Both the position numbers and the translations under genes were made by a program. Of a stretch of 33,911 nt of DNA, positions 15,644 through 23,447 are shown one piece after another. How positions within the stretch are numbered: position 1 is the stretch's first letter; every line of letters starts with the position of its first letter. Source of the DNA: Clostridium sp. CAG:413. Its GTDB lineage: Bacteria; Bacillota; Clostridia; Oscillospirales; Acutalibacteraceae. The notes beneath the pieces are model-generated. The model was given only the letters and a program-made list of their open reading frames with translations. It was not told the origin of the DNA and searched no databases. The DNA lies in assembly GCA_000431775.1 (NCBI GenBank), contig FR888228.1, forward strand, positions 15,232-49,142, written 5' to 3'.

Positions 15644-17497
15644 ATGAACGGATTTTTACCCGTAACAAAAAAAGATATGCTCGAGCGGGGATGGGAGCAG
15701 GCGGATTTTGTCTATGTCTGCGGCGACGCTTATGTCGACCACCCCAGCTTCGGCGCGGCCATAATCACGAGGGTGCTTGAGAATGCAGGTTTCAAAGTCG
15801 CATTCCTTGCTCAGCCCGACTGGCGCAGCGATAAGGATTTCACCCGCTTCGGCAGACCAAGGCTCGGCTTCCTTGTCAGCAGCGGCAATATCGACTCGAT
15901 GGTCGCTCACTATACCGTCGCCAAGAAGCGCCGCTCAGCGGACGCTTACAGCCCCGGCGGCAAGGTCGGCCTTAGACCCGACAGAGCCGTCATAGTCTAT
16001 TGCAATAAAATAAGAGAGATCTACGGCGATATACCGATAATCATCGGCGGGCTTGAAGCGTCGCTTCGCCGCTTTGCCCACTACGACTATTGGGATGATA
16101 AGGTGCGCCGCTCGATACTTTTTGATTCGCAGGCGGATCTGCTTGCGTTCGGCATGGGCGAGCGCTCAATGGTCGAGATAGCAACGCGACTTGACGGCGG
16201 CGAGGACATCTCGCAGCTGCACGATATACGCGGCACCTGCTATAGTGTCGATGTGCGCGAAACTCCCTATGTCGGCGTTGAATGCCCGTCGTTTGAGAAC
16301 GTGTGCAATTCCAAAAAGGAATACGCCGTATCCTGCCGAATTCAGCAGGATGAGCAGGATTTCTTCCGCGGTAAGGTCATTAAGCAGCGCCATGGCAACA
16401 GGATGCTCGTGCAGAATCAGCCCGCCATGCCGATATCTCAGGATGAGCTTGACGAGGTGTACGCCCTGCCTTATATGCGTACCTATCACCCCTGCTATGA
16501 GAAGGACGGCGGTGTACCCGGCATCGAGGAGGTGCGTTTCTCGATAGCGCATAACAGAGGCTGCTTCGGCGCGTGCAATTTCTGCTCGATAGCCTTCCAC
16601 CAGGGGCGTTATATAACCACCCGCAGCAAGGAATCAATAGTCAATGAAGCGAAGCTGCTCACGACTCTGCCCGATTTCAAGGGATATATCCACGATATAG
16701 GCGGCCCGACGGCCAATTTCCGCCGCCCGTCCTGCGAGGGGCAGGAGAGCAGGGGTCTTTGCAAGGGCAAGAAATGCCTTGCCCCCGAGCCGTGCCCGAG
16801 GCTCAAGGCCGACCACACCGAGTATCTCGATATCCTGCGCACCGTGCGCTCGCTCCCCAAGGTCAAGAAGGTCTTTATCCGCTCGGGCATACGCTATGAT
16901 TACTTGCTTGAGGATAAGGACGACAGCTTCTTCAGGGAGCTTGTAGCCCATCATGTCAGCGGCCAGCTCAAGGTCGCCCCCGAGCATTGCTCTGCGGTGG
17001 TGCTCGATAAAATGGGCAAGCCGCATATCGAGGCTTATGTAAAATTCTCAAAGAAGTATTTTTTATATACTCAAAAAGAGGGCAAGGAGCAGTATCTTGT
17101 GCCCTATCTGATGTCCTCTCACCCGGGCAGCACTCTCAAAGAGGCGGTGGAGCTTGCACTTTTCCTCAAAAAAATCGGCATCCGCCCCGAGCAGGTGCAG
17201 GATTTCTATCCCACCCCGGGCACAGTCTCGACCTGCATGTATTACACGGGTCTTGACCCCTACACAATGAAAGAGGTCTATGTCGCAAAAGACCCGCATG
17301 AGAAGGCGATGCAGCGTGCGCTGCTGCAATATTTCAACCCCAAGAACGCCGATCTGGTGCGTGAAGCGCTCAAACGGGCGGGCAGGCATGACCTGATAGG
17401 CAATTCGGATAAATGTCTTGTCAGACCCGCTCGCGGCGGCTCTCAGCAGCGGCCGACGGCGAATAAAAAGCCCTACGGCAAAAAGAAATACCGCTGA
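15644..17497 (+). CDS. YgiQ family radical SAM protein
   Basis: This 617-aa protein is a full-length YgiQ/UPF0313 family member. The N-terminal cobalamin-binding-like region (DFVYVCGDAYVDHPSFGAAI, about 22-41) is typical. The radical SAM cluster is C307, C311 and C314 in NRGCFGACNFCS. The C-terminal half has a second cysteine group (around RPSCEGQESRGLCKGKKCL, about 365-383). A basic Lys/Arg tail ends the protein. The reaction is not established for this family. It is 12 bases after ftsK and 14 before the metallo-beta-lactamase-fold gene, so it is in the tepA operon. Nothing in the sequence reveals a substrate. Confidence 0.93.
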   Translation: MNGFLPVTKKDMLERGWEQADFVYVCGDAYVDHPSFGAAIITRVLENAGFKVAFLAQPDWRSDKDFTRFGRPRLGFLVSSGNIDSMVAHYTVAKKRRSADAYSPGGKVGLRPDRAVIVYCNKIREIYGDIPIIIGGLEASLRRFAHYDYWDDKVRRSILFDSQADLLAFGMGERSMVEIATRLDGGEDISQLHDIRGTCYSVDVRETPYVGVECPSFENVCNSKKEYAVSCRIQQDEQDFFRGKVIKQRHGNRMLVQNQPAMPISQDELDEVYALPYMRTYHPCYEKDGGVPGIEEVRFSIAHNRGCFGACNFCSIAFHQGRYITTRSKESIVNEAKLLTTLPDFKGYIHDIGGPTANFRRPSCEGQESRGLCKGKKCLAPEPCPRLKADHTEYLDILRTVRSLPKVKKVFIRSGIRYDYLLEDKDDSFFRELVAHHVSGQLKVAPEHCSAVVLDKMGKPHIEAYVKFSKKYFLYTQKEGKEQYLVPYLMSSHPGSTLKEAVELALFLKKIGIRPEQVQDFYPTPGTVSTCMYYTGLDPYTMKEVYVAKDPHEKAMQRALLQYFNPKNADLVREALKRAGRHDLIGNSDKCLVRPARGGSQQRPTANKKPYGKKKYR

Positions 17498-17511
17498 AAT
17501 AAGGTGAAGCG

Positions 17512-18504
17512 ATGAAGAAGAATTCGGCACCGTTCGGAGCCTCCGATAAGGATATCGAGGCTGCGGGCAAAGCCCTCGGCAAGGTGATGAGAAGCAAGGG
17601 CAAGAAGAAATATTTTCTGCTGGCGCTGATAGTTATCGTTGCCGTTGTTGCGGCGCTGACCAAAACAGGCGTGCTGCCCGATGTGGTCGGCACGGGCGAA
17701 ACCGTCACCGCCGCCCCCGCTTCCTCTGCGGCAGACACTCTTGAGGTCAATTATATCGACGTCGGTCAGGGCGACTGTACCCTGATAATCTGCGGTGGGC
17801 AGACAATGCTGATAGACGCGGGCGAGAACGGCCATGAGGAGAAGGTCATAAGCTATCTTCATTCAAAGGGCGTCGGCAAGCTCGATTACCTTGTTTGTTC
17901 ACATCAGCACACCGACCATATGGGCGGTCTGCCCGAGGTTTTGGATGAATTCGGCGCCTCGACCGTTATCATGCCGAGGCTCACCAAGGCTCAGACCCCC
18001 ACCAACAAAACATATACCGCGTTTCTGAATTCCGTCAAGGCGAGCGGCGCCAAAGTCGAGGCCGCTCAGCCGGGCAACAGCTATACTCTTGGCTCGGCGA
18101 AATTTGAAATACTCGGCCCCGTTGCCAACGACGCCGAGAGCCTCAATAATATGTCCGCCGTGCTCATGCTCACTTTTGAGGGCAAGAAATTCCTCTTCAC
18201 AGGCGACGCCGAGAGGGAGGAGGAGCAGGAGATACTCGCCGAGGGGCGCGGGCTTGACTGCGATGTGCTCAAGGTCGGGCATCACGGCTCCAAGACCTCT
18301 TCGAGCGCCGATTTCCTTGCCGCCGCAACGCCCGAGATATGCGTTATCGACTGCGGAGCGGATAACGATTACGGTCACCCGCATAAGCAGGCGCTTGAGC
18401 GCATCAAGGAATACACCTCGGAGATATACCGCACCGATATCTGCGGCGATATAGTTATCACCTGCTCGGGCGGGGAGCTTAATATTGCATATGAAAGGCA
18501 GTGA
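17512..18504 (+). CDS. Membrane-anchored ComEC-like metallo-beta-lactamase-fold hydrolase
   Basis: The 330-aa protein has a cytoplasmic basic N-terminus, one membrane segment (about 37-57, YFLLALIVIVAVVAALT) and an Ala/Thr-rich spacer. The metallo-beta-lactamase domain begins LEVNYIDVGQGDC, the hallmark of the ComEC/Rec2 hydrolase branch. Metal ligands are seen in SHQHTDH (H131, H133, D135, H136), FTGDAE and VGHHGSKTSS. The ComEC pore domain is absent, so this is the free-standing type, predicted outside the membrane as an anchored or secreted hydrolase. In ComEC the equivalent domain is thought to cut one DNA strand; the substrate here is unknown. Its partner is the DUF3006 gene directly downstream. 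Confidence 0.92.
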   Translation: MKKNSAPFGASDKDIEAAGKALGKVMRSKGKKKYFLLALIVIVAVVAALTKTGVLPDVVGTGETVTAAPASSAADTLEVNYIDVGQGDCTLIICGGQTMLIDAGENGHEEKVISYLHSKGVGKLDYLVCSHQHTDHMGGLPEVLDEFGASTVIMPRLTKAQTPTNKTYTAFLNSVKASGAKVEAAQPGNSYTLGSAKFEILGPVANDAESLNNMSAVLMLTFEGKKFLFTGDAEREEEQEILAEGRGLDCDVLKVGHHGSKTSSSADFLAAATPEICVIDCGADNDYGHPHKQALERIKEYTSEIYRTDICGDIVITCSGGELNIAYERQ

Positions 18505-18508
18505 AACA

Positions 18509-18724
18509 ATGTTTTGCAGCGTTGACAGGATAGAGGAGGGGCTTGCGGTCTGCGTTAACGACATGGGCGTGACCTTTGCCGTGAAGCTCAGCGATATCAG
18601 CGGCGAAGTGCACGAGGGCAGCGTGCTTATCGACACGGGCAGCGGCTATATTGCCTGCCCGGGCGAGGAGCAAAAGCGCCGTGACGAGAATTTCAGCCTC
18701 GCAGAGAGCCTTTTTGATGAATAA
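18509..18724 (+). CDS. DUF3006 domain protein
   Basis: A small 71-aa acidic protein, MFCSVDRIEEGLAVCVND at the start, with the VDRIE-G-AV and VKLSDI..EVHEGSVL pattern of DUF3006. The fold is probably a small beta-barrel. No function is known, but the domain is repeatedly found beside ComEC-like hydrolases, as here (4 bases apart). The start ATG 18509 is chosen from AAAGG at 18494-18498 and the family N-terminus; in-frame ATG 18491 and TTG 18485 inside the previous gene are alternatives. It ends the operon before a strong terminator. Confidence 0.82.
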   Translation: MFCSVDRIEEGLAVCVNDMGVTFAVKLSDISGEVHEGSVLIDTGSGYIACPGEEQKRRDENFSLAESLFDE

Positions 18725-18748
18725 ATAATAAATTTTTTGCGAATTTGA

Positions 18749-18790
18749 GCCGCATTGTTCAATTTACACTTGAATAATGCGGCTTCTTAT
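18749..18790 (+). terminator. Strong terminator of the tepA-ftsK-DUF3006 operon
   Basis: Bases 18749-18762 pair with 18770-18783 over 14 continuous pairs including one G-T, closing the 7-base loop TTTACAC. TTCTTATT follows. The 3' arm also carries the -35 of the next promoter. Confidence 0.85.
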
Positions 18791-18798
18791 TATATAAT
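18770..18798 (+). promoter_or_regulatory. Promoter of miaB, nested in the terminator
   Basis: TTGAAT (18770-18775), 17 bases, TATAAT (18793-18798). The -35 is the start of the terminator's 3' arm and the -10 follows its T-rich tail. The miaB start is 32 bases after the -10. Confidence 0.8.
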
Positions 18799-18830
18799 AA
18801 TATATATGCGTTATTTTGGAGGAATTTAAG

Positions 18831-20255
18831 TTGCCGCTCAATGAGAGAAAAGCGAATATCTCGGTGCCCGAGGGTGAGCTTGCCCGCCAGCGTGAATACG
18901 CCGAGGCGGTGAGAAGTATTATCGAGGCGAAATACTCCGAGCCGCCCAAGGCCTTTGTGCATACATACGGCTGTCAGGGCAATGTCGCCGACGGCGAGAG
19001 GCTCAAGGGTATGCTTGCCGATATGGGCTACGAGCTTGTCGAGGAGCTTGAGGGCGCCGATCTCGTGTTATATAATACCTGCGCCATCCGTGAGCACGCC
19101 GAGGACAGAGTCTTCGGCAATGTCGGGGCGCTCAAGGGCATGAAAAATGCCAACAGAGATATGCGTATCCTGCTCTGCGGCTGCATGATGCAGCAGGAGC
19201 ATGTCGCCGAGAAGATAAGAAACAGCTACCCCTTTGTCGATATAGTTTTCGGCACTCATGTCATCCACCGCCTGCCCGAGCTGCTCTATAATAACCTGAG
19301 CACCGGCAAGAGGATATATGAGCTGCCAGAGAGCGACGGCGTTATAGCCGAGGAGCTGCCTGTCCACCGCGACAGCAGCTTTAAGGCGTGGATACCCATC
19401 ATGTACGGCTGCAACAATTTTTGCAGCTACTGCATAGTGCCCTATGTCAGGGGCAGGGAGCGCAGCAGAGCGCCCGAGGCGATAATTGCCGAGGCTCGCT
19501 CGCTTGTCGAGAGCGGCTATAAAGAGATAACCCTGCTCGGTCAGAATGTCAATTCCTACGGCAAATATCCCGACTGCGGCTGCAACTTCGCTCAGCTCTT
19601 GCAGCAGCTCAACGATATCGAGGGCGACTTCATTATCAGATTTATGACCTCTCACCCCAAGGATTGCACTCACGAGCTGCTCGACACCATGGCTCGCTGC
19701 GATAAGGTCGCAAAGCACCTGCATCTGCCGTTCCAGAGCGGCAGCAACCGTGTGCTTGCCGAGATGAACAGGCGCTACACGAGGGAGAAATACCTCAGCC
19801 TGCTCGAATACGCCTATTCCGTCATGCCTGAGCTTTCGGTCACGAGCGACGTTATAGTGGGCTTCCCGGGCGAGACCTATGAGGAATTCTGCGAGACGGT
19901 CAGCCTCGTTCAGCAGGCGAATTTCACCTCGATGTATACCTTCATCTTCTCGCCGAGGGAGGGGACAAAGGCGGCTTCAATGCCCGACCCCGTCTCCCGC
20001 GAAGAAAAGGGCAGGTGGTTCAAGGAATTGCTTGACGCCCAGGAGGTCATAGCCGCCAAACGCACCGCCTCTGCGGTCGGCAAGGTCTATCGTGTGCTGT
20101 GCGAGAGCGTCAGCAAGGGCGGGCTTATCGAGGGCAGGACTGAGGGCAACGTCATAGTCGAATTCCCCGCCGACTCCTCAGTTATCGGCACCTTCCGCAA
20201 TGTCAAAGTCACCGAATCGCTCACATGGATACTCAGGGGCGAGCTTGCGGATTAA
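18831..20255 (+). CDS. miaB: tRNA-2-methylthio-N6-dimethylallyladenosine synthase MiaB
   Basis: This 474-aa radical SAM methylthiotransferase adds the 2-methylthio group to i6A37 of tRNAs. The N-terminal MTTase domain has cysteines C48 (HTYGCQGNVAD), C84 (NTCAIRE) and C118. The radical SAM motif GCNNFCSYC gives C194, C198 and C201, followed by VPYVRGRERSR, a MiaB hallmark. A TRAM domain closes the protein. The start is TTG 18831, 8 bases after GGAGG (18818-18822); an upstream TTG at 18816 overlaps that ribosome site. The product acts after MiaA, whose gene lies in the same window. The order miaB, YlbF/YmcA-family gene, mutS, mutL matches Bacillus miaB-ymcA-cotE-mutS-mutL without cotE. Confidence 0.96.
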   Translation: MPLNERKANISVPEGELARQREYAEAVRSIIEAKYSEPPKAFVHTYGCQGNVADGERLKGMLADMGYELVEELEGADLVLYNTCAIREHAEDRVFGNVGALKGMKNANRDMRILLCGCMMQQEHVAEKIRNSYPFVDIVFGTHVIHRLPELLYNNLSTGKRIYELPESDGVIAEELPVHRDSSFKAWIPIMYGCNNFCSYCIVPYVRGRERSRAPEAIIAEARSLVESGYKEITLLGQNVNSYGKYPDCGCNFAQLLQQLNDIEGDFIIRFMTSHPKDCTHELLDTMARCDKVAKHLHLPFQSGSNRVLAEMNRRYTREKYLSLLEYAYSVMPELSVTSDVIVGFPGETYEEFCETVSLVQQANFTSMYTFIFSPREGTKAASMPDPVSREEKGRWFKELLDAQEVIAAKRTASAVGKVYRVLCESVSKGGLIEGRTEGNVIVEFPADSSVIGTFRNVKVTESLTWILRGELAD

Positions 20256-20313
20256 ACGGTTAATACACGAAAGCGTATTATATAAATTAAAATTTATGTT
20301 AGGAGAAACCGAA

Positions 20314-20730
20314 ATGGACGTAATCGCAAAAGCAAGAGAGCTCGGCGCAGCTTTGCAGCAGGACGAGCGCTATACCAAGCTCATGGAGGCTCAGAAGGCA
20401 AACGAAGCCGATACCGCTCTCAACGAGCTTATCGCCAAGATCCAGCTTGTTCAGATGTCCTTCCAGCATGAGGCTGCCAAGGAGGATAAGAATGAGCAGA
20501 AGCTCGAGGCATATGACAAGGAATTCGGCGAGATCTACACTCAGATCATGGCGAACCCCAATATGCAGGCTTATGAAGCCGCAAGAGGCGAGATAGACAA
20601 GCTCATGCAGTATATTAACAGCATTTTTGCTCTCTGCCTCCAGGGCGAGGATCCCGCAACCTGCGAGCCTCACACCGAGCATGACCACAGCTGCGGCGGT
20701 GAATGCTCCTCCTGCGGCGGCTGCCACTGA
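20314..20730 (+). CDS. YlbF/YmcA family protein with Cys/His-rich tail
   Basis: The 138-aa helical protein has the YlbF/YmcA fold: long helices at about 1-30, 34-70 and 72-108 with KANEADTALNELIAKIQ and NPNMQAYEAARGEIDKLM. The C-terminal 31 residues form a separate metal-ligand tail with C108, C117, C127, C131, C134, C137 and H120, H123, H125, H138 (core SCGGECSSCGGCH). In Bacillus the YlbF-YmcA-YaaT complex binds iron-sulfur clusters and helps RNase Y maturation of mRNAs. The position directly after miaB, where Bacillus has ymcA, supports membership in this family. ATG 20314 follows AGGAGA (20301-20306). The upstream in-frame extension from 20200 lies within miaB and is not used. Which of the paralogues (YlbF or YmcA) it equals is open. 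Confidence 0.85.
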   Translation: MDVIAKARELGAALQQDERYTKLMEAQKANEADTALNELIAKIQLVQMSFQHEAAKEDKNEQKLEAYDKEFGEIYTQIMANPNMQAYEAARGEIDKLMQYINSIFALCLQGEDPATCEPHTEHDHSCGGECSSCGGCH

Positions 20731-20768
20731 TCTCTCAGCAGTCGATCTATCGCAATTATTTCTGCTTA

Positions 20769-20800
20769 CCGTGGGGGCTTTGATCCCCACGGAGGCTTTT
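20769..20800 (+). terminator. Hairpin with short T tract between the YlbF gene and mutS
   Basis: CCGTGGGG (20769-20776) pairs perfectly with CCCCACGG (20785-20792) around an 8-base loop, followed by AGGCTTTT. The T tract is short and delayed, so this looks like a partial terminator or attenuator. No separate strong promoter was found in the remaining 20 bases before mutS, so mutS probably depends on readthrough or on a promoter inside upstream genes. Confidence 0.6.
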
Positions 20801-20820
20801 GAAAGGTATGGTCAGGACTA

Positions 20821-23424
20821 ATGGCAGAGCTTACCCCGATGATGAAGCAATATTTCCAGATAAAGGAGCAATACCCCGACACGATCCTCATGTTTCGTTT
20901 AGGCGATTTCTATGAGATGTTCTTTGACGATGCGAAGCTCGCCTCAAACGAGCTGGAGCTGGTGCTCACGGGCAGGGATTGCGGGCAGGAGGAGCGTGCG
21001 CCGATGTGCGGCGTGCCGTTCCACAGCGTCGATTCCTATATCGCCCGCCTTGTCGCCAAGGGCTACAAGGTCGCTATCTGTGAGCAGCTTGAGGATCCCG
21101 CCCTCGCAAAGGGGCTGGTCAAGAGGGACGTTACAAGGGTCATCACTCCGGGTACTGTCATTGAGAGCACGATGCTTGACGAGAGCAAGAATAACTTCCT
21201 CGCCTGCATCTGCATCGTCGGCGGCCTTGTCGGTATGTGCTTTGCCGATATCTCCACGGGCAGCGTCCATTTGACGCAGTTTGAAAGCAAGAATTCACAG
21301 CGCAGGATGATAAACGAACTCGGCAGATTTATGCCGAGCGAGACTGTGTTCAACTCCGCACTGCTGAAATTCGAGCAGGTGACGGAATTTATCAAAAACA
21401 GAGTCAATTCCGCCTGCGACCTGCTTGACGATGATTGCTTTGACCTTTCAAAAGCTTCCGCAGCCGTCCTTCGGCATTTCGGCGCTTCGTCCCTCTCCGA
21501 TCTGGGGCTTGCCGACGCCGACGGGGCCGTGGCCGCTCTCGGTGCGGCTCTCGACTACCTCAAGAGCGTGCAGAAGAACGAGCTTGACAATATCAAAGAG
21601 ATAGATTATTACGGCGAGGGCAGCTTCATGCGGCTCGATGTTTCGGCGCTGAGAAATCTCGAGATAACCGAGACGATGCGTAACCGTGAGCGCAGAGGCT
21701 CGCTGCTCTGGGTGCTTGATAAGACCAAGACCTCAATGGGCAAGCGTATGCTAAGAGGCTGGCTCGAGCAGCCGCTGCTGAATGTCGCAAAGATAACGAA
21801 GCGCCATAACGCGGTGGACGAGCTTGTGTCGTCGCCTATGCTCAGGGGCGATCTCACCGACGCTCTGACCGGCTGCCAGGATATCGAGCGCCTTATTACG
21901 AGGATAGCTTACGGCACCGCGAATTCGCGCGAGCTACGCGCCCTTTCCTCAACGCTCGACCGTTTGCCTGAGATAAAGCGCCTGCTTTCGTCGGCAAACT
22001 CCGCAATGCTCAGGGAGCTGAACGCCGATATTGCCGACCTTACAGACATCGCCGATATCATCGACAGGGCGATAGTCGAGGAGCCTCCGTTCTCGGTGCG
22101 TGAGGGCGGGATGATAAAAGACGGCTTCAATTCCGAGCTTGACGAGCTGCGTGATATAGTCAATAACGGCAAGGGCTATATCGCCGAGATACAGCAGCGC
22201 GAGCAGGAAAAGACCGGCATTAAGAAATTGAAGATCGGCTACAACCGTGTTTTCGGCTATTATATCGAGGTCTCAAATTCCTTTAAGGAGCTTGTGCCCG
22301 AGGAATATATACGCAAACAGACTCTTGCAAACTGCGAGAGATACATAACTCAGGAGCTAAAGGAGCTTGAGTCAAAAGTCCTCGGCGCTCAGGAGCGGAT
22401 AGTCCGCCTTGAGTATGAGATATTCGACTCCGTGCGTAAAAAAGCCGCCGAGAGGCTCTATGATATTCAAAAGGCGGCGTCCTGCATCGCCGCAGCGGAT
22501 GTGCTTTGCTCATTCGCAAGGGTCGCGGTTGAGAATAACTACTGCCGCCCCGAGATGAACGCAGGCTCGGCGATAAGGGTGACCGACGGCAGGCATCCCG
22601 TCGTTGAGAAGATGATAGATTCGCCTTTTGTGCCGAATGACACCGTGCTTGACTGCGCCGATAACCGCTGCGCCATCATCACGGGCCCCAACATGGCGGG
22701 TAAATCGACTTATATGCGCCAGGTCGCGCTGATATGCCTTATGGCTCAGGCGGGCAGCTTCGTGCCCGCGGCGGCCGCCGAGCTTTGCATCGTGGACGGC
22801 ATATTCACCAGAATAGGCGCCTCCGACGATCTTTCGTCCGGCTCGTCCACCTTTATGGTCGAGATGAACGAGGTCGCCGATATACTTAAACACGCCGACT
22901 CGCAGAGCCTTATAATCTTTGACGAGATAGGCAGAGGCACCTCGACCTTTGACGGCATGAGCATTGCAAGAGCGGTGCTCGAATTTGCGGCGGATAAACG
23001 CAGGCTCGGCGCAAAGACCCTCTTTGCCACGCATTATCACGAGCTGACCGAGCTTGAGGACAGCGTGGACGGCGTTAAGAATTACAACATCGCCGTCAAA
23101 AAGAGAGGGGACGATATCACCTTCCTGCGCCGCATAGTGCCCGGCTGCGCCGACGGCAGTTATGGCATCGAGGTGGCAAAGCTCGCGGGAGTGCCCTCAA
23201 GCGTCGTTGAACGCGCAAAAGTGGTGCTCAGGGAGCTGGAGAGCGGAGCGATACAGCCCGTCTACAGAGCGCCCGCCGCCGAGGAAGAGCAAATGCAGAT
23301 ATCCTTCGGCTCCTCAAACGCCGAGGAGATAGTCGACAAGCTCAAAAACATTGATGTGAATACCTTAACGCCTATCGAAGCCATGAGCGTGCTCTATGAG
23401 CTGACGAAGCAGGCGAATAACTGA
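20821..23424 (+). CDS. mutS: DNA mismatch repair protein MutS
   Basis: This 867-aa ATPase recognises mismatches. The N-terminal mismatch-binding domain begins ELTPMMKQYFQIKEQYPDTI and has the wedge motif GDFYEMF (28-34), with F30 and E32 as the Phe-X-Glu pair. Connector, core and clamp domains follow. The ATPase has Walker A GPNMAGKS (622-629), then LIIFDEIGRGTSTFDG and the ATHYHEL segment. It is MutS1, since the mismatch-binding domain is present and no Smr domain is attached. Length is typical (850-870 aa). It is 23 bases before mutL in the same operon. The ribosome site is poor: AGGA lies only 3 bases before the ATG, with AAGG 15 bases upstream. Confidence 0.97.
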   Translation: MAELTPMMKQYFQIKEQYPDTILMFRLGDFYEMFFDDAKLASNELELVLTGRDCGQEERAPMCGVPFHSVDSYIARLVAKGYKVAICEQLEDPALAKGLVKRDVTRVITPGTVIESTMLDESKNNFLACICIVGGLVGMCFADISTGSVHLTQFESKNSQRRMINELGRFMPSETVFNSALLKFEQVTEFIKNRVNSACDLLDDDCFDLSKASAAVLRHFGASSLSDLGLADADGAVAALGAALDYLKSVQKNELDNIKEIDYYGEGSFMRLDVSALRNLEITETMRNRERRGSLLWVLDKTKTSMGKRMLRGWLEQPLLNVAKITKRHNAVDELVSSPMLRGDLTDALTGCQDIERLITRIAYGTANSRELRALSSTLDRLPEIKRLLSSANSAMLRELNADIADLTDIADIIDRAIVEEPPFSVREGGMIKDGFNSELDELRDIVNNGKGYIAEIQQREQEKTGIKKLKIGYNRVFGYYIEVSNSFKELVPEEYIRKQTLANCERYITQELKELESKVLGAQERIVRLEYEIFDSVRKKAAERLYDIQKAASCIAAADVLCSFARVAVENNYCRPEMNAGSAIRVTDGRHPVVEKMIDSPFVPNDTVLDCADNRCAIITGPNMAGKSTYMRQVALICLMAQAGSFVPAAAAELCIVDGIFTRIGASDDLSSGSSTFMVEMNEVADILKHADSQSLIIFDEIGRGTSTFDGMSIARAVLEFAADKRRLGAKTLFATHYHELTELEDSVDGVKNYNIAVKKRGDDITFLRRIVPGCADGSYGIEVAKLAGVPSSVVERAKVVLRELESGAIQPVYRAPAAEEEQMQISFGSSNAEEIVDKLKNIDVNTLTPIEAMSVLYELTKQANN

Positions 23425-23447
23425 TATCAAACAAAGGAGTGAATTGA

